From contig RXIJ01000022.1 in NCBI GenBank assembly GCA_004212095.1, forward strand, positions 1-19,157: a stretch of 19,157 bases of DNA, read 5' to 3'. The notes beneath the pieces were generated by a model that saw nothing but the letters and a program-made list of their open reading frames with translations, did no database searches and was not told the origin of the DNA. A program made the translations under genes and the position numbers. This DNA comes from Methanosarcinales archaeon. Its GTDB lineage: Archaea > Halobacteriota > Methanosarcinia > Methanosarcinales > EX4572-44. Each line of letters opens with the position of its first letter. Position 1 is the first letter of the stretch. Shown piece by piece: positions 1 to 6,311 of the stretch.

Positions 1-36
1 AAAGCGGCCAAGGAAAAGAAGAAGAAACGGAATTGA
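1..36 (+). CDS. Possible C-terminal end of a gene entering from outside the window
   Basis: The first 33 bases read, from base 1, as an open frame ending KAAKEKKKKRN followed by TGA at 34-36. A lysine-rich tail is plausible for a nucleic-acid-binding protein, but 11 codons give no family identity. It may be chance; I list it only because nothing else explains the window edge. Confidence 0.2.
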   Translation, partial: KAAKEKKKKRN

Positions 37-108
37 AGTTAAAAAGTGTGATGAAAAGTTCTGAACTTCTCTAAACAGGTAATAGTGTCTCAGCAACTTA
101 ATTTTCAG

Positions 109-124
109 GCAGGTGAGAACCTGT
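109..124 (+). other. Small RNA-type hairpin with a GNRA-like loop
   Basis: CAGGT at 110-114 pairs with ACCTG at 119-123 around a GAGA tetraloop, and G109-T124 adds a wobble pair. GAGA fits the GNRA class of stable tetraloops. It sits about 35 nt upstream of the recombinase remnant. No function is known. Confidence 0.4.
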
Positions 125-159
125 GAAGATTTCGAATGTATTAAGGAGATGAGAGGGAG

Positions 160-354
160 ATGATCAGGATGAAGCATATCACAATCTTGGGTGGGAAAGA
201 CAGAACAGACTTACGGTATATCCAAAAACTATTGGGATGCAAGAGTTCAAAGACGACAGAGATATATACACATGTGAGTGATAAAGACTTGAGAAAAATA
301 AAAAGTCCATTAGACTCTATCCCGACTCAGGAGGTAATGGATGAAGATAGGTGA
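160..354 (+). pseudogene. C-terminal remnant of a tyrosine recombinase/integrase (Xer-like)
   Basis: A 64-codon frame whose residues 17-54 read like the C-terminal catalytic end of XerC/XerD-type archaeal recombinases: LRYIQKLLG, then SSKTTEIYTHVS, then KIKSPLDS. The nucleophilic tyrosine of the IYTHV motif is kept. The first ~15 residues do not match the expected HxLRHSFATHLLxxGT box, so that part is scrambled or frameshifted. The conserved histidine of the LLGHKSS motif is Cys (LLGCKSS). The N-terminal two thirds, including the first catalytic Arg, are absent. A good Shine-Dalgarno-like AAGGAG lies at 141-146, further from the ATG than usual. I read this as a dead integrase tail marking an old integration event. 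Confident on family and on it being broken; a translated short product cannot be excluded. Confidence 0.75.
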
Positions 355-370
355 AGTTCTGCCAAAAGGT

Positions 371-440
371 GGTATATTCGAAGTTTACTTCCGATATACC
401 GCTAAGTTGGGAGGATGTGCGAACTTAAGTTTGGATATAC
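371..440. repeat. Nested, mutually exclusive inverted repeats downstream of the recombinase remnant
   Basis: GGTATAT (371-377) pairs with ATATACC (394-400). The stem continues inward to give about 13 pairs with one wobble and one mismatch, closing on a 4-nt loop TTTA. The same ATATACC arm can instead pair, with a one-base bulge, with GGATATAC (433-440), helped by an inner TAAGTT (403-408) / AACTTA (422-427) stem. The second fold is long, imperfect and has unpaired bases on one arm, which is the general look of folded recombination (attC-like) sites. That identification is inference from a single copy. Confidence 0.5.
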
Positions 441-514
441 AGATGTTATATGGAATTTGGAAACCCGTTAAAAATAAATAATGAACTGTAGTTCCATAAA
501 GGTGGCTCCAAAAG

Positions 515-1636
515 ATGTCATTAGAGAGTGAAATCAATCAAAAAGCAATAGAGATTCAAACGGATCAATATCCAATATCAATCGGAGAAATAATAAGTAT
601 TTATGAAAATAAAGAACTCGACATTCATCCACAATTTCAAAGATACTTTCGATGGAAAAAACTCCAAAAATCTAAATTTATTGAATCAATTTTATTAGGT
701 ATTCCAATCCCTCCAATTTTCGTGGCTCAGAGAAAGGATGGAATTTGGGATGTCGTGGATGGTCTGCAAAGGCTCTCTACAATCTTTGAATTTGTAGGTA
801 AGTTAATTGATAAGGATGGTAACACTCTTCCTAAACCATGCCTTTTCGCAACGGAATATCTCCCGTCATTGGAAAATAAATATTGGGAATCTGATGAGGA
901 AATGTATTCATTCCCAGATTCTGTTAAAATTGATTTTAAAAGGAAGAAATTAAATTTCGTCATTGTAAAAAAGGAAAGTGATGAAGAGGTTAAATTCGAT
1001 ATTTTTCAAAGGCTAAACACCTTGGGAAGTCAACTATCCAATCAAGAAATTAGAAATTGCCTATTAATAATGATTGACCCAGGGTTTAATGATTGGTTAC
1101 GTGACTTAGCAAATTATCCGCCATTTTTAGATTCCATTCAACTTTCTGAGCGATATAAAAATGAACAATTTGATATGGAATTGGCACTTCGGTTTTTTGT
1201 ATATAAAAATGCCCCCATTGAAGAAATATCGAAATCAAAAGATGTAGATGAATTACTTACACATCAAATGAGACGTTTTTCATCGGATCCAAGTTTTAAT
1301 CGAAAAGAAGAAGAGCGTATATTTAAAGCAACGTTTGATATAATTGGAAAAGTGCTCGGATCAGACACATTTAAGAAATATTTCCCGCAAGAAGAAAGAT
1401 TCAAAGGGCAATTCTTAATCTCAGCATTTGAAGTAGTGGCTATAGGTCTTGGGAAAAACATTGATTATTGGGAAGAAAAAGAAATCGAAGAAATAAGGGA
1501 CATACTATCTAAAAAAATCAAATCTATATGGTCAAATGATACATTCACATCTAATTCAGGAAGTGGATCAAATGTTTCATCAAGACTCCCTGCACTATTA
1601 CCTTTAGGTATGAGGTTATTTGAAAATGGGGATTAA
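515..1636 (+). CDS. DUF262 family protein (ParB/GmrSD N-terminal-like)
   Basis: 373 aa. Residues ~20-90 carry the DUF262 hallmark: a HPQFQRxFRW segment (38-47), then a hydrophobic IESILLGIPIPPIF helix/strand, then the signature DGLQR at 82-86. DUF262 is a ParB/sulfiredoxin-like fold found in GmrS/GmrD restriction enzymes and many phage-defence proteins, where the DGxQR loop is tied to NTP use. No C-terminal DUF1524/HNH nuclease motif is seen, so this is the stand-alone short form; the rest (~170-373) is mostly helical with no known catalytic motif. The ATG is supported by AAAGGTGG about ten bases upstream, and an AT-rich TATA-like stretch lies at 468-482. The end overlaps the HEPN gene by 17 nt, implying co-translation. 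Base composition is visibly more AT-rich than the core genes later in the window, consistent with transfer. Probable role: sensor or NTPase partner of the HEPN protein; not proven. Confidence 0.85.
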   Translation: MSLESEINQKAIEIQTDQYPISIGEIISIYENKELDIHPQFQRYFRWKKLQKSKFIESILLGIPIPPIFVAQRKDGIWDVVDGLQRLSTIFEFVGKLIDKDGNTLPKPCLFATEYLPSLENKYWESDEEMYSFPDSVKIDFKRKKLNFVIVKKESDEEVKFDIFQRLNTLGSQLSNQEIRNCLLIMIDPGFNDWLRDLANYPPFLDSIQLSERYKNEQFDMELALRFFVYKNAPIEEISKSKDVDELLTHQMRRFSSDPSFNRKEEERIFKATFDIIGKVLGSDTFKKYFPQEERFKGQFLISAFEVVAIGLGKNIDYWEEKEIEEIRDILSKKIKSIWSNDTFTSNSGSGSNVSSRLPALLPLGMRLFENGD

Positions 1637-2270
1637 AACCGTGTATCAGTTACAGGAAAAGCTCGATAAAAATTGGGCTTGGCGAAAAAAAGAGATAATC
1701 AATTTAATTAATCTAACAAAGTTTAGTCAAGACATAACACAGAACACAAATATCCGATCAGGCATTGTCTTGGTATACGCTCATTGGGAAGGCTATATCA
1801 AACAATCATCAGAATATTACTTACAGTTCATAACTTCTCAAAATATTCAGATGAAAAAATTCACCCCAAATTTCATTGCTGGAGCTATGACAAAAGCAAT
1901 TGTTGAATGTGGACAAACAGGAAAAGTATCTAAACATACAAAACTGATAGAACAATTAATGAAAAAAATGGGTGAACCGATAAAGATACCATATAAATCG
2001 TTAATAACTGTACAATCAAACTTAAGTTCGAAAGTCCTTTCTGAAATCTTATTGACTTTAGACCTTGATCCATCACCTTACGAATTGAAGTTTATGTTAA
2101 TAGATAATCATCTTTTAGGTCAAAGAAATAAGGTTTCACATGGACAATATTTGGATATTGACTTAAAAATTTTTTTAAATACTACCAAGGATATTATCTT
2201 TTTACTGGAAACATTTAGAAACCAATTAGTAGAGTCGGCAAAGTCTGGAAAGTATTTAGAAAATAATTAA
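1620..2270 (+). CDS. MAE_28990/MAE_18760-like HEPN protein, putative RNase toxin/effector
   Basis: 216 aa. Two features point to the MAE_28990-type HEPN family: the block YAHWEGYIK at residues 53-61 and the HEPN catalytic motif R-x4-H as RNKVSH, R169 to H174, preceded by LLGQ. HEPN domains of this kind are metal-independent RNases acting as toxins or abortive-infection effectors, and MAE_28990-type genes are often found beside DUF262 genes. Here the start lies inside the 3' end of the DUF262 gene (17-nt overlap, different frame), so the two are translationally coupled. The composition is AT-rich like its partner. The motif is intact, so activity is plausible. The starts at residue 1 and residue 3 (ATGAAAATG) are both possible. 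The target (tRNA, rRNA or phage RNA) cannot be seen. Confidence 0.85.
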   Translation: MKMGIKTVYQLQEKLDKNWAWRKKEIINLINLTKFSQDITQNTNIRSGIVLVYAHWEGYIKQSSEYYLQFITSQNIQMKKFTPNFIAGAMTKAIVECGQTGKVSKHTKLIEQLMKKMGEPIKIPYKSLITVQSNLSSKVLSEILLTLDLDPSPYELKFMLIDNHLLGQRNKVSHGQYLDIDLKIFLNTTKDIIFLLETFRNQLVESAKSGKYLENN

Positions 2271-2337
2271 GTGGGTTTCCAAACTTTTTGCCAGCAAGAT
2301 TGAAGTCTTTACATCAATATACTGGTATAAGTGTTGA

Positions 2338-2420
2338 ACACAGGGTGTGTCAAGCCTTCCATTTAGCTTTCTGCCTCATACACCTGGCAGGAGGCATGGA
2401 AATAGGCGTAAGAGAGCTTG
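2338..2420. other. Structured non-coding stretch with several nested stems
   Basis: In the gap after the HEPN gene, ACACA-GGG-TGTGT (2338-2350) forms a tight hairpin. Immediately after it, CAAGC (2351-2355) pairs with GCTTG (2416-2420), TTCCA (2357-2361) with TGGAA (2397-2401), and TGCCTC (2372-2377) with GAGGCA (2391-2396). The last two stems stack directly on the 3' side. Four nested or adjacent stems in about 80 nt suggest a folded RNA or a transposon end. No coding frame is convincing on either strand and I do not recognise a family. Confidence 0.4.
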
Positions 2421-2439
2421 TTTATTGGTGAAGCTGGGA

Positions 2440-2448
2440 GGGGGGGGG
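2440..2448 (+). repeat. Run of nine G
   Basis: Nine consecutive G, preceded by a further GGG and one A, lie in the non-coding gap about 95 nt upstream of the winged-helix regulator. A tract this long is unusual in this AT-rich sequence and could vary in length. Confidence 0.8.
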
Positions 2449-2493
2449 TTATATATTATATTCATAGTTTCAATTTAGTAATTAGTATTTTAC

Positions 2494-2512
2494 CGAAAAA
2501 TTTATATTATAT
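2494..2512 (+). promoter_or_regulatory. Archaeal BRE/TATA promoter of the winged-helix regulator
   Basis: CGAAAAA followed by TTTATATTATAT gives a purine-rich BRE-like stretch and a TATA box about 40 nt before the ATG at 2543. Transcription would start near 2530, leaving a short leader that contains GAGGT (2532-2536) as ribosome binding site. Confidence 0.5.
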
Positions 2513-2542
2513 AAATACATGGATTAGTTTTGAGGTATTATT

Positions 2543-2920
2543 ATGAAAATCCAATCAGTACGTCTCCTCGACCAGGTAGACGAAGAATTTATAGAAACGC
2601 TCATGAATTTGGATCTTAAAAGAAATGTAGCTAAGGTGATAACTTACCTGAAAAGTGTTAGTGAGGTAACATCACGCGATTTAGAGAGAGGGTCAGACCT
2701 GAGACAACCAGAGGTTAGCATAGCTATGAGAGAGCTTAAAGGGCTTGGCTGGGTTGAAGAACGTGAAGAGAAAAAGCCAGGAAAAGGAAGACCTTTTAAA
2801 GTCTATAAACTCAAAGCAAGCATGAGCAGTATTATTAAACACTTAGAAAATGAAAAAAACAAAGAGACAGAGAAGGTACTCAATAACATTAATCGTTTGA
2901 AACAACTAACAGCAAAATAA
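2543..2920 (+). CDS. Small winged-helix transcriptional regulator (ArsR/MarR/TrmB-like)
   Basis: 125 aa. Residues ~25-95 have the shape of a winged helix: a helix around VAKVITYLKSV, a TSRDLERGS helix, a recognition helix in RQPEVSIAMRELKGLGW, and a basic wing KKPGKGRPFKVYKL. The GxGRPxKxY wing is typical of archaeal ArsR-like regulators. The last ~30 residues are charged and helical (ENEKNKETEKVLNNINRLKQL), probably a coiled-coil dimer element. The start is supported by GAGGT six bases upstream and a TATA box. It stands alone, convergent with the ABC ATPase gene. Its target is not evident; no ligand domain is present. Fold is confident; subfamily is not. Confidence 0.75.
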   Translation: MKIQSVRLLDQVDEEFIETLMNLDLKRNVAKVITYLKSVSEVTSRDLERGSDLRQPEVSIAMRELKGLGWVEEREEKKPGKGRPFKVYKLKASMSSIIKHLENEKNKETEKVLNNINRLKQLTAK

Positions 2921-3016
2921 TTGCAGGTTGTTTGTAATGCGAGAAAATCCTTGTCATACCCGAGATTAACTCGATTACGTAACGTTGTACTTTACGAACC
3001 ACAACAAAGCCTGCAA
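2921..3016. other. Convergent intergenic region with long-range inverted repeat
   Basis: TTGCAGG (2921-2927) has its inverted copy CCTGCAA (3010-3016) about 80 nt away, enclosing a smaller CGAG/CTCG stem near 2961-2973. It lies between the convergent ends of the regulator and the ABC ATPase gene, so it may act as a bidirectional termination or processing structure. Low certainty. Confidence 0.25.
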
Positions 3017-3047
3017 GAAACGCAAATTTACCTAATTTTATGTACTT

Positions 3048-3809
3048 TCAGCAGAGTGCGCAATGTAATTTTAACAGAGTAAGCAATCTCTCTCTAAGTT
3101 TATTTGCCTCTATACTGGTCCGCTTTCTGGGTCTTGCTACTGTAATATTCATACATTCAACAATGCTGCCCGGTCTTGCAGACATCACAATAACCCTATC
3201 AGCAAGATATACTGCTTCATCGATGCTGTGCGTCACAAACAAAACAGTTTTCTTTGTTCTTTCCCAGATTTCCAGTAATTCTTCCTGAAGTACGTTTCTT
3301 GTTTGTGCATCCACCGAGCCAAACGGTTCATCCATTAATAAAATAGAGGGATCATTTGCGAGAGCCCTGGCAATTGCCACCCTTTGTTTCATACCTCCTG
3401 AAAGTTCGTATGGGTAGTGGTTCTCAAACCCTTTTAACCCTACAAGAGCTATACACTCATTAGCAATCCTGTACTGTTCTTCTTTGTCTATTTCCTTTAT
3501 TTCAAGCCCAAGTGTAACATTTTTAATGACTGTTCTCCATGGGAATAATGAAAACTCCTGGAATACCATCCCTCTATCAGGAGATGGCTCTTTTACCTCT
3601 TTACCATCAAGGAGAATTTCTCCACTGGTTGGTTGGTCGAGCCCAGCAATCATTCTAAGTAGTGTAGTTTTACCGCATCCTGATGGACCTATAATACATA
3701 AAAATTCATTTGGCTTAACATCTAAATTAACATTCTCCAGTGCGTTCGTTTCACTTTTATTGGTGTTAAAGCTCTTCGTTAGATTCCGAATTTCGAGTTT
3801 GTGATTCAT
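3048..3809 (-). CDS. ABC transporter ATPase, nitrate/sulfonate/taurine type (SsuB/TauB/NrtD-like)
   Basis: 253 aa, the normal length for this family. Walker A GPSGCGKT at 41-48, Q-loop around Q84, signature LSGGMKQR at 136-143, Walker B ILLMDEP at 156-162, D-loop just after, and switch His at 194 (FVTHSIDEA). It would energise import through the permease at 6308-7081 with one of the two binding lipoproteins. It is the last gene of the minus-strand locus, 37 nt after the second binding-protein gene. AAGGATT is placed as a ribosome site just before the ATG. All catalytic elements are intact. The final ~15 residues (LLKLHCALC) look like a frayed C-terminus. Substrate is uncertain: sulfonate, nitrate, taurine and thiamine-precursor importers share this ATPase type. 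Confidence 0.9.
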   Translation of the reverse strand: MNHKLEIRNLTKSFNTNKSETNALENVNLDVKPNEFLCIIGPSGCGKTTLLRMIAGLDQPTSGEILLDGKEVKEPSPDRGMVFQEFSLFPWRTVIKNVTLGLEIKEIDKEEQYRIANECIALVGLKGFENHYPYELSGGMKQRVAIARALANDPSILLMDEPFGSVDAQTRNVLQEELLEIWERTKKTVLFVTHSIDEAVYLADRVIVMSARPGSIVECMNITVARPRKRTSIEANKLRERLLTLLKLHCALC

Positions 3810-3846
3810 TTTAATCCTTTTTATCCACTCTCACTATTTTTATTTT

Positions 3847-4863
3847 TCACTTTATTTCATCATAGAAACTGGTATCAAAAATATCCTCTTCTTCAAGCAC
3901 TTTTACTCCACTCCCTTCATACCTTTCTTTGTTCAGTTCGTAAATAACTCTTGCGTATTCGAGCCCATCCACTGTCTCTGCATGCGGGTCGTGAATCCAG
4001 CGCGTACTAGTTACATTTAGAGAATGCATTATCGTTTTTACATTTATATTGTACCGCTTCCCAAAGATTTCCGCTGCTTCTTCTGGGTGCTCATTGATAT
4101 AGTTAGTAGCACGGATATGAATCTTAATAATCTGCTTGACTATGTCCGGATGTTCACTGATCATCTCCCCACTTGCAACCAAGCAGCAGCACGCATGGTT
4201 TGGACACATCTCACCTCCTACTATCACAATTGTCCCATATCCGGCTTCTTCAATCATCGAAGGATAGGGAGTGCAAATAAAAGCAGCATCAATAGCTTTA
4301 GCGCCAATAGCTGTAACAGCATCACTTGGCCCCATTCCTTTTATATTTACGTCTTTTTCAGGATCTATTCCATTATCTAACAACCATTTTGAAAGAATGG
4401 TATGGGGAATCGAACCAGGGGGGTAGGTCGCTATTGTCATGCCCTTTAAAGATTGTGGTTCTTTATATTTGTCAACAAGGTCAGAACGGATAATCAGTGC
4501 ATCCCCCCCAGTCTCCACACCTGCAATTAATTTTGCATCTAAGCCCTCATACATAGCCGAAATTGGTGGTGCCATGCCTACATAAGCGACATCAAGGTCT
4601 CCAGCAAGCATTGCATGCATCTCCGGAGGTCCGGATGGGAATTCCTTCATTTCGACTTTTTCTATACCAAACTTTGCAAGGTCTTTTTCCCACCACCCCT
4701 TTTCTGATGCCAGCATCGCTGCTGTGTGGTGATTGATTGGTTGATATCCCATATAAAGAGTGGCCATTTCCGAAGGTGTTTTTTCATCCACACATCCTGC
4801 GAATATCGCAACCAGTGCAACCGATACGGTAGCTGTTAAACTTAGTATCATTCTTTTTTTCAT
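3847..4863 (-). CDS. ABC transporter substrate-binding lipoprotein (NMT1/SsuA-like), copy 1
   Basis: About 338 aa from ATG 4863; an in-frame GTG at 4872 adds three residues. The ATG is preferred because GTGAT sits at ribosome-site distance. Signal peptide: MKKR, a hydrophobic core, then lipobox AIFAGC, with the lipidated Cys at residue 24. The mature part has the NMT1/SsuA-like layout: GYQPINHH near the start, MLASEKGWW, MLAGDLDVAYVG, SLKGMTIATYPPGS and HTILSKWLLDNGID. A HACCC cluster is an odd trait shared with copy 2 (7078-8097). The two copies are very similar over their whole length and also share their 5' leaders, so they are paralogues from tandem duplication. It sits 37 nt upstream of the ATPase gene but has no adjacent permease of its own. 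Expected role: outer-face ligand capture; ligand unknown. Confidence 0.88.
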   Translation of the reverse strand: MKKRMILSLTATVSVALVAIFAGCVDEKTPSEMATLYMGYQPINHHTAAMLASEKGWWEKDLAKFGIEKVEMKEFPSGPPEMHAMLAGDLDVAYVGMAPPISAMYEGLDAKLIAGVETGGDALIIRSDLVDKYKEPQSLKGMTIATYPPGSIPHTILSKWLLDNGIDPEKDVNIKGMGPSDAVTAIGAKAIDAAFICTPYPSMIEEAGYGTIVIVGGEMCPNHACCCLVASGEMISEHPDIVKQIIKIHIRATNYINEHPEEAAEIFGKRYNINVKTIMHSLNVTSTRWIHDPHAETVDGLEYARVIYELNKERYEGSGVKVLEEEDIFDTSFYDEIK

Positions 4864-4892
4864 TTCAATCACTTTTAATCCATTCCATTTTC

Positions 4893-4920
4893 ACATTACT
4901 GATATTTTGCGTTTTAAATA
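4893..4920 (-). promoter_or_regulatory. Probable TATA box and leader for binding-protein copy 1
   Basis: Reading the minus strand, TATTTAAAAC (4920-4911) resembles a TATA box and overlaps the stop codon of the broken radical SAM gene. It is followed by TCAGTAATGT, which also occurs upstream of binding-protein copy 2 at a matching distance. This suggests the promoter was copied with the gene and that copy 1 and the ATPase are transcribed on their own. Confidence 0.45.
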
Positions 4921-6013
4921 CCATATTTCAACAATTCATGTAAAGGGAAACACCCGTTACACCTACCACAGCCTGCCCTTGTTTTTAATGGATTCAATCC
5001 ATAATCTCTAATTATGTCCAGCCATGCTTCATAAACCATAGTAGCGCCTTCTAAAGCAGGAGGCCTCTTTCGTTCATAATCTGCCCCATACAAAGGTCTG
5101 AAAGGTTTTGGCAAGGGTATTGCTCCGGTTTCGGCTATCGCTTTAATTCCTTCAATGGTTTTTTCTTTTGGCTCAAGTCCTATCAGTATCCATGACTCCA
5201 CATGGTTCTCTCCAAATATCTCTACAGCTTCTCTCATAGCCTTTAAATAATCTTCAGCCGGATGATCCTCTGTTTTTCCTGGAATTACTTCCCTTCTTGC
5301 ATGCTCATCATAAACCTCTAAATTAAAGCTGATTTCCGTAGCACCCGCAGAGTAAAGAGTTTCCATTTCCTTTATTTCTATTGGACAAATTTGTATACCA
5401 ATTGGGAGTTTGCTCACTCTTTTTATAGCAGAAATCGTTTCTTCATAATCTTTTACTGCGTCTTTTAGCGTTCCGGAATTTATGTTTATATCTTTCAGTT
5501 CCACATATTTTTTTCTTTTTTCAAGTTCTTGCTCTGTGAGGTTTGTATTGTATTTATCTTCAATATCATAGCATGCCCTGAGTTCTGAGTTCGTTTCTAT
5601 CTCCTGTATTACTTCTTTTGCTCTTTATAAATACAGAAATTTGATAACATCGTCGCAAGAGAGTCTTTTCCATGCAATTGGATCTTGTTGAATAGTGGAG
5701 TAGAATGCCATTTCGGCTTACTTAGTGTAGCGCCGATAGCTTTTTTACCGTTCTCCAATATCCAGCCTTTACTATCTATTATCTTGAATTCAAAAGGCGA
5801 TTCTTCTAGAAAAGGCTGTAAAACGCCTATATTACAAGTCTCTCCATAATCTAAAATGAAGTCTTTACCGCTTCCTGCAACCCCCGCTCTTGACTTCCCG
5901 CCTTCAGCATATTCATCAGGTACTATCTCATGGTAATACCTTGCATTTGGATTCACTTTTAACCCTTTGCAGAGCAAGCCAATTTTCAACTTGGAAATAT
6001 CTTTATTTCTCAT
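4914..6013 (-). pseudogene. Radical SAM protein (MSMEG_0568/TIGR04043-like), disrupted at its Fe-S site
   Basis: Two adjoining frames are pieces of one gene. The 5' piece (6013 to ~5620, 134 aa) runs from MRNKDISKLKIGLL through HGKDSLATMLSNFCIYKEQKK, matching the lead-in to the cluster motif of MSMEG_0568-type radical SAM proteins, where CxFCGI would follow. It stops at 5609 before the remaining cluster cysteines. The 3' piece is open from 5624 (RAKEVIQEIETN...) to 4914 in another frame and covers the C-terminal half of the barrel (PIGIQICPIE, EISFNLEVYDE, IPGKTEDHP) and the terminal AGCGRCNGC cysteines. The segment between, about a hundred residues with the catalytic CxxC, is deleted with a frameshift, so no active enzyme is possible. 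The start has AAGGAT as ribosome site and overlaps ATGA-style with a decayed permease tail. Family named from memory of its motifs. Confidence 0.75.
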
Positions 6014-6030
6014 TTCAATATATCCTTCTT

Positions 6031-6276
6031 CTATTTAAACATCATATCCTCTACAATCCTGTTATCTAAAAGCCACTTTGATAAAATTGTGTGTGGAGTG
6101 GAAACAAGGGGGTGAGCCCCCTCTGTCATATCTTTTAAAAATTGCGGTTCTTTATATTTATCAACAAGGTCCGAACTGACAACCAGTGCACTCCCCCTCA
6201 CCTCTAACCCTGCAATTAATTTTGCATCCAAACCCTCATACGTGTTTGCTTTGCATCCAGTGTGAAGCACGATCAT
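6031..6276 (-). pseudogene. Chimeric remnant: middle of a third binding protein fused to a permease tail
   Basis: An 81-codon frame. Residues ~13-72 (from YEGLDAKLIAG to HTILSKWLLDN) match the middle of the two intact binding proteins and are closer to copy 1 (shared DLVDKYKEPQ). The first ~12 residues are unclear. The last residues IVEDMMFK match the C-terminus of the intact permease (LVEDRMFK), where the next codon TGG (Trp) has become TAG. The bases after it still parallel the permease end and its ATGA junction with the radical SAM start. So this is what is left of a second binding-protein/permease pair after large deletions. No signal peptide, no ligand pocket, one membrane-protein tail: non-functional. 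Confidence 0.75.
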
Positions 6277-6311
6277 TGACTTTTTAACCCCGTAATATCT
6301 TCATTTTTCAT
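6273..6311 (-). pseudogene. Twelve-codon stub of a second radical SAM gene
   Basis: Directly at the permease stop, an ATG at 6311 overlaps the TGA (ATGA) and encodes MKNEDITGLKSQ before a stop. This parallels MRNKDISKLK at the start of the disrupted radical SAM gene (6013), and the flanking DNA also aligns. It shows that the copy-A operon once continued from permease into its own radical SAM gene, now deleted. Confidence 0.6.

Noticed and set aside
113..163. Short frame VRTCEDFECIKEMRGR before the recombinase remnant
   Set aside because: Too short and without a recognisable family; likely part of the decayed integrase region or chance.
2271..2460. Minus-strand frame reading through the structured stretch after the HEPN gene
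   Set aside because: Interrupted by stops and dominated by the inverted repeats; not a convincing gene remnant.
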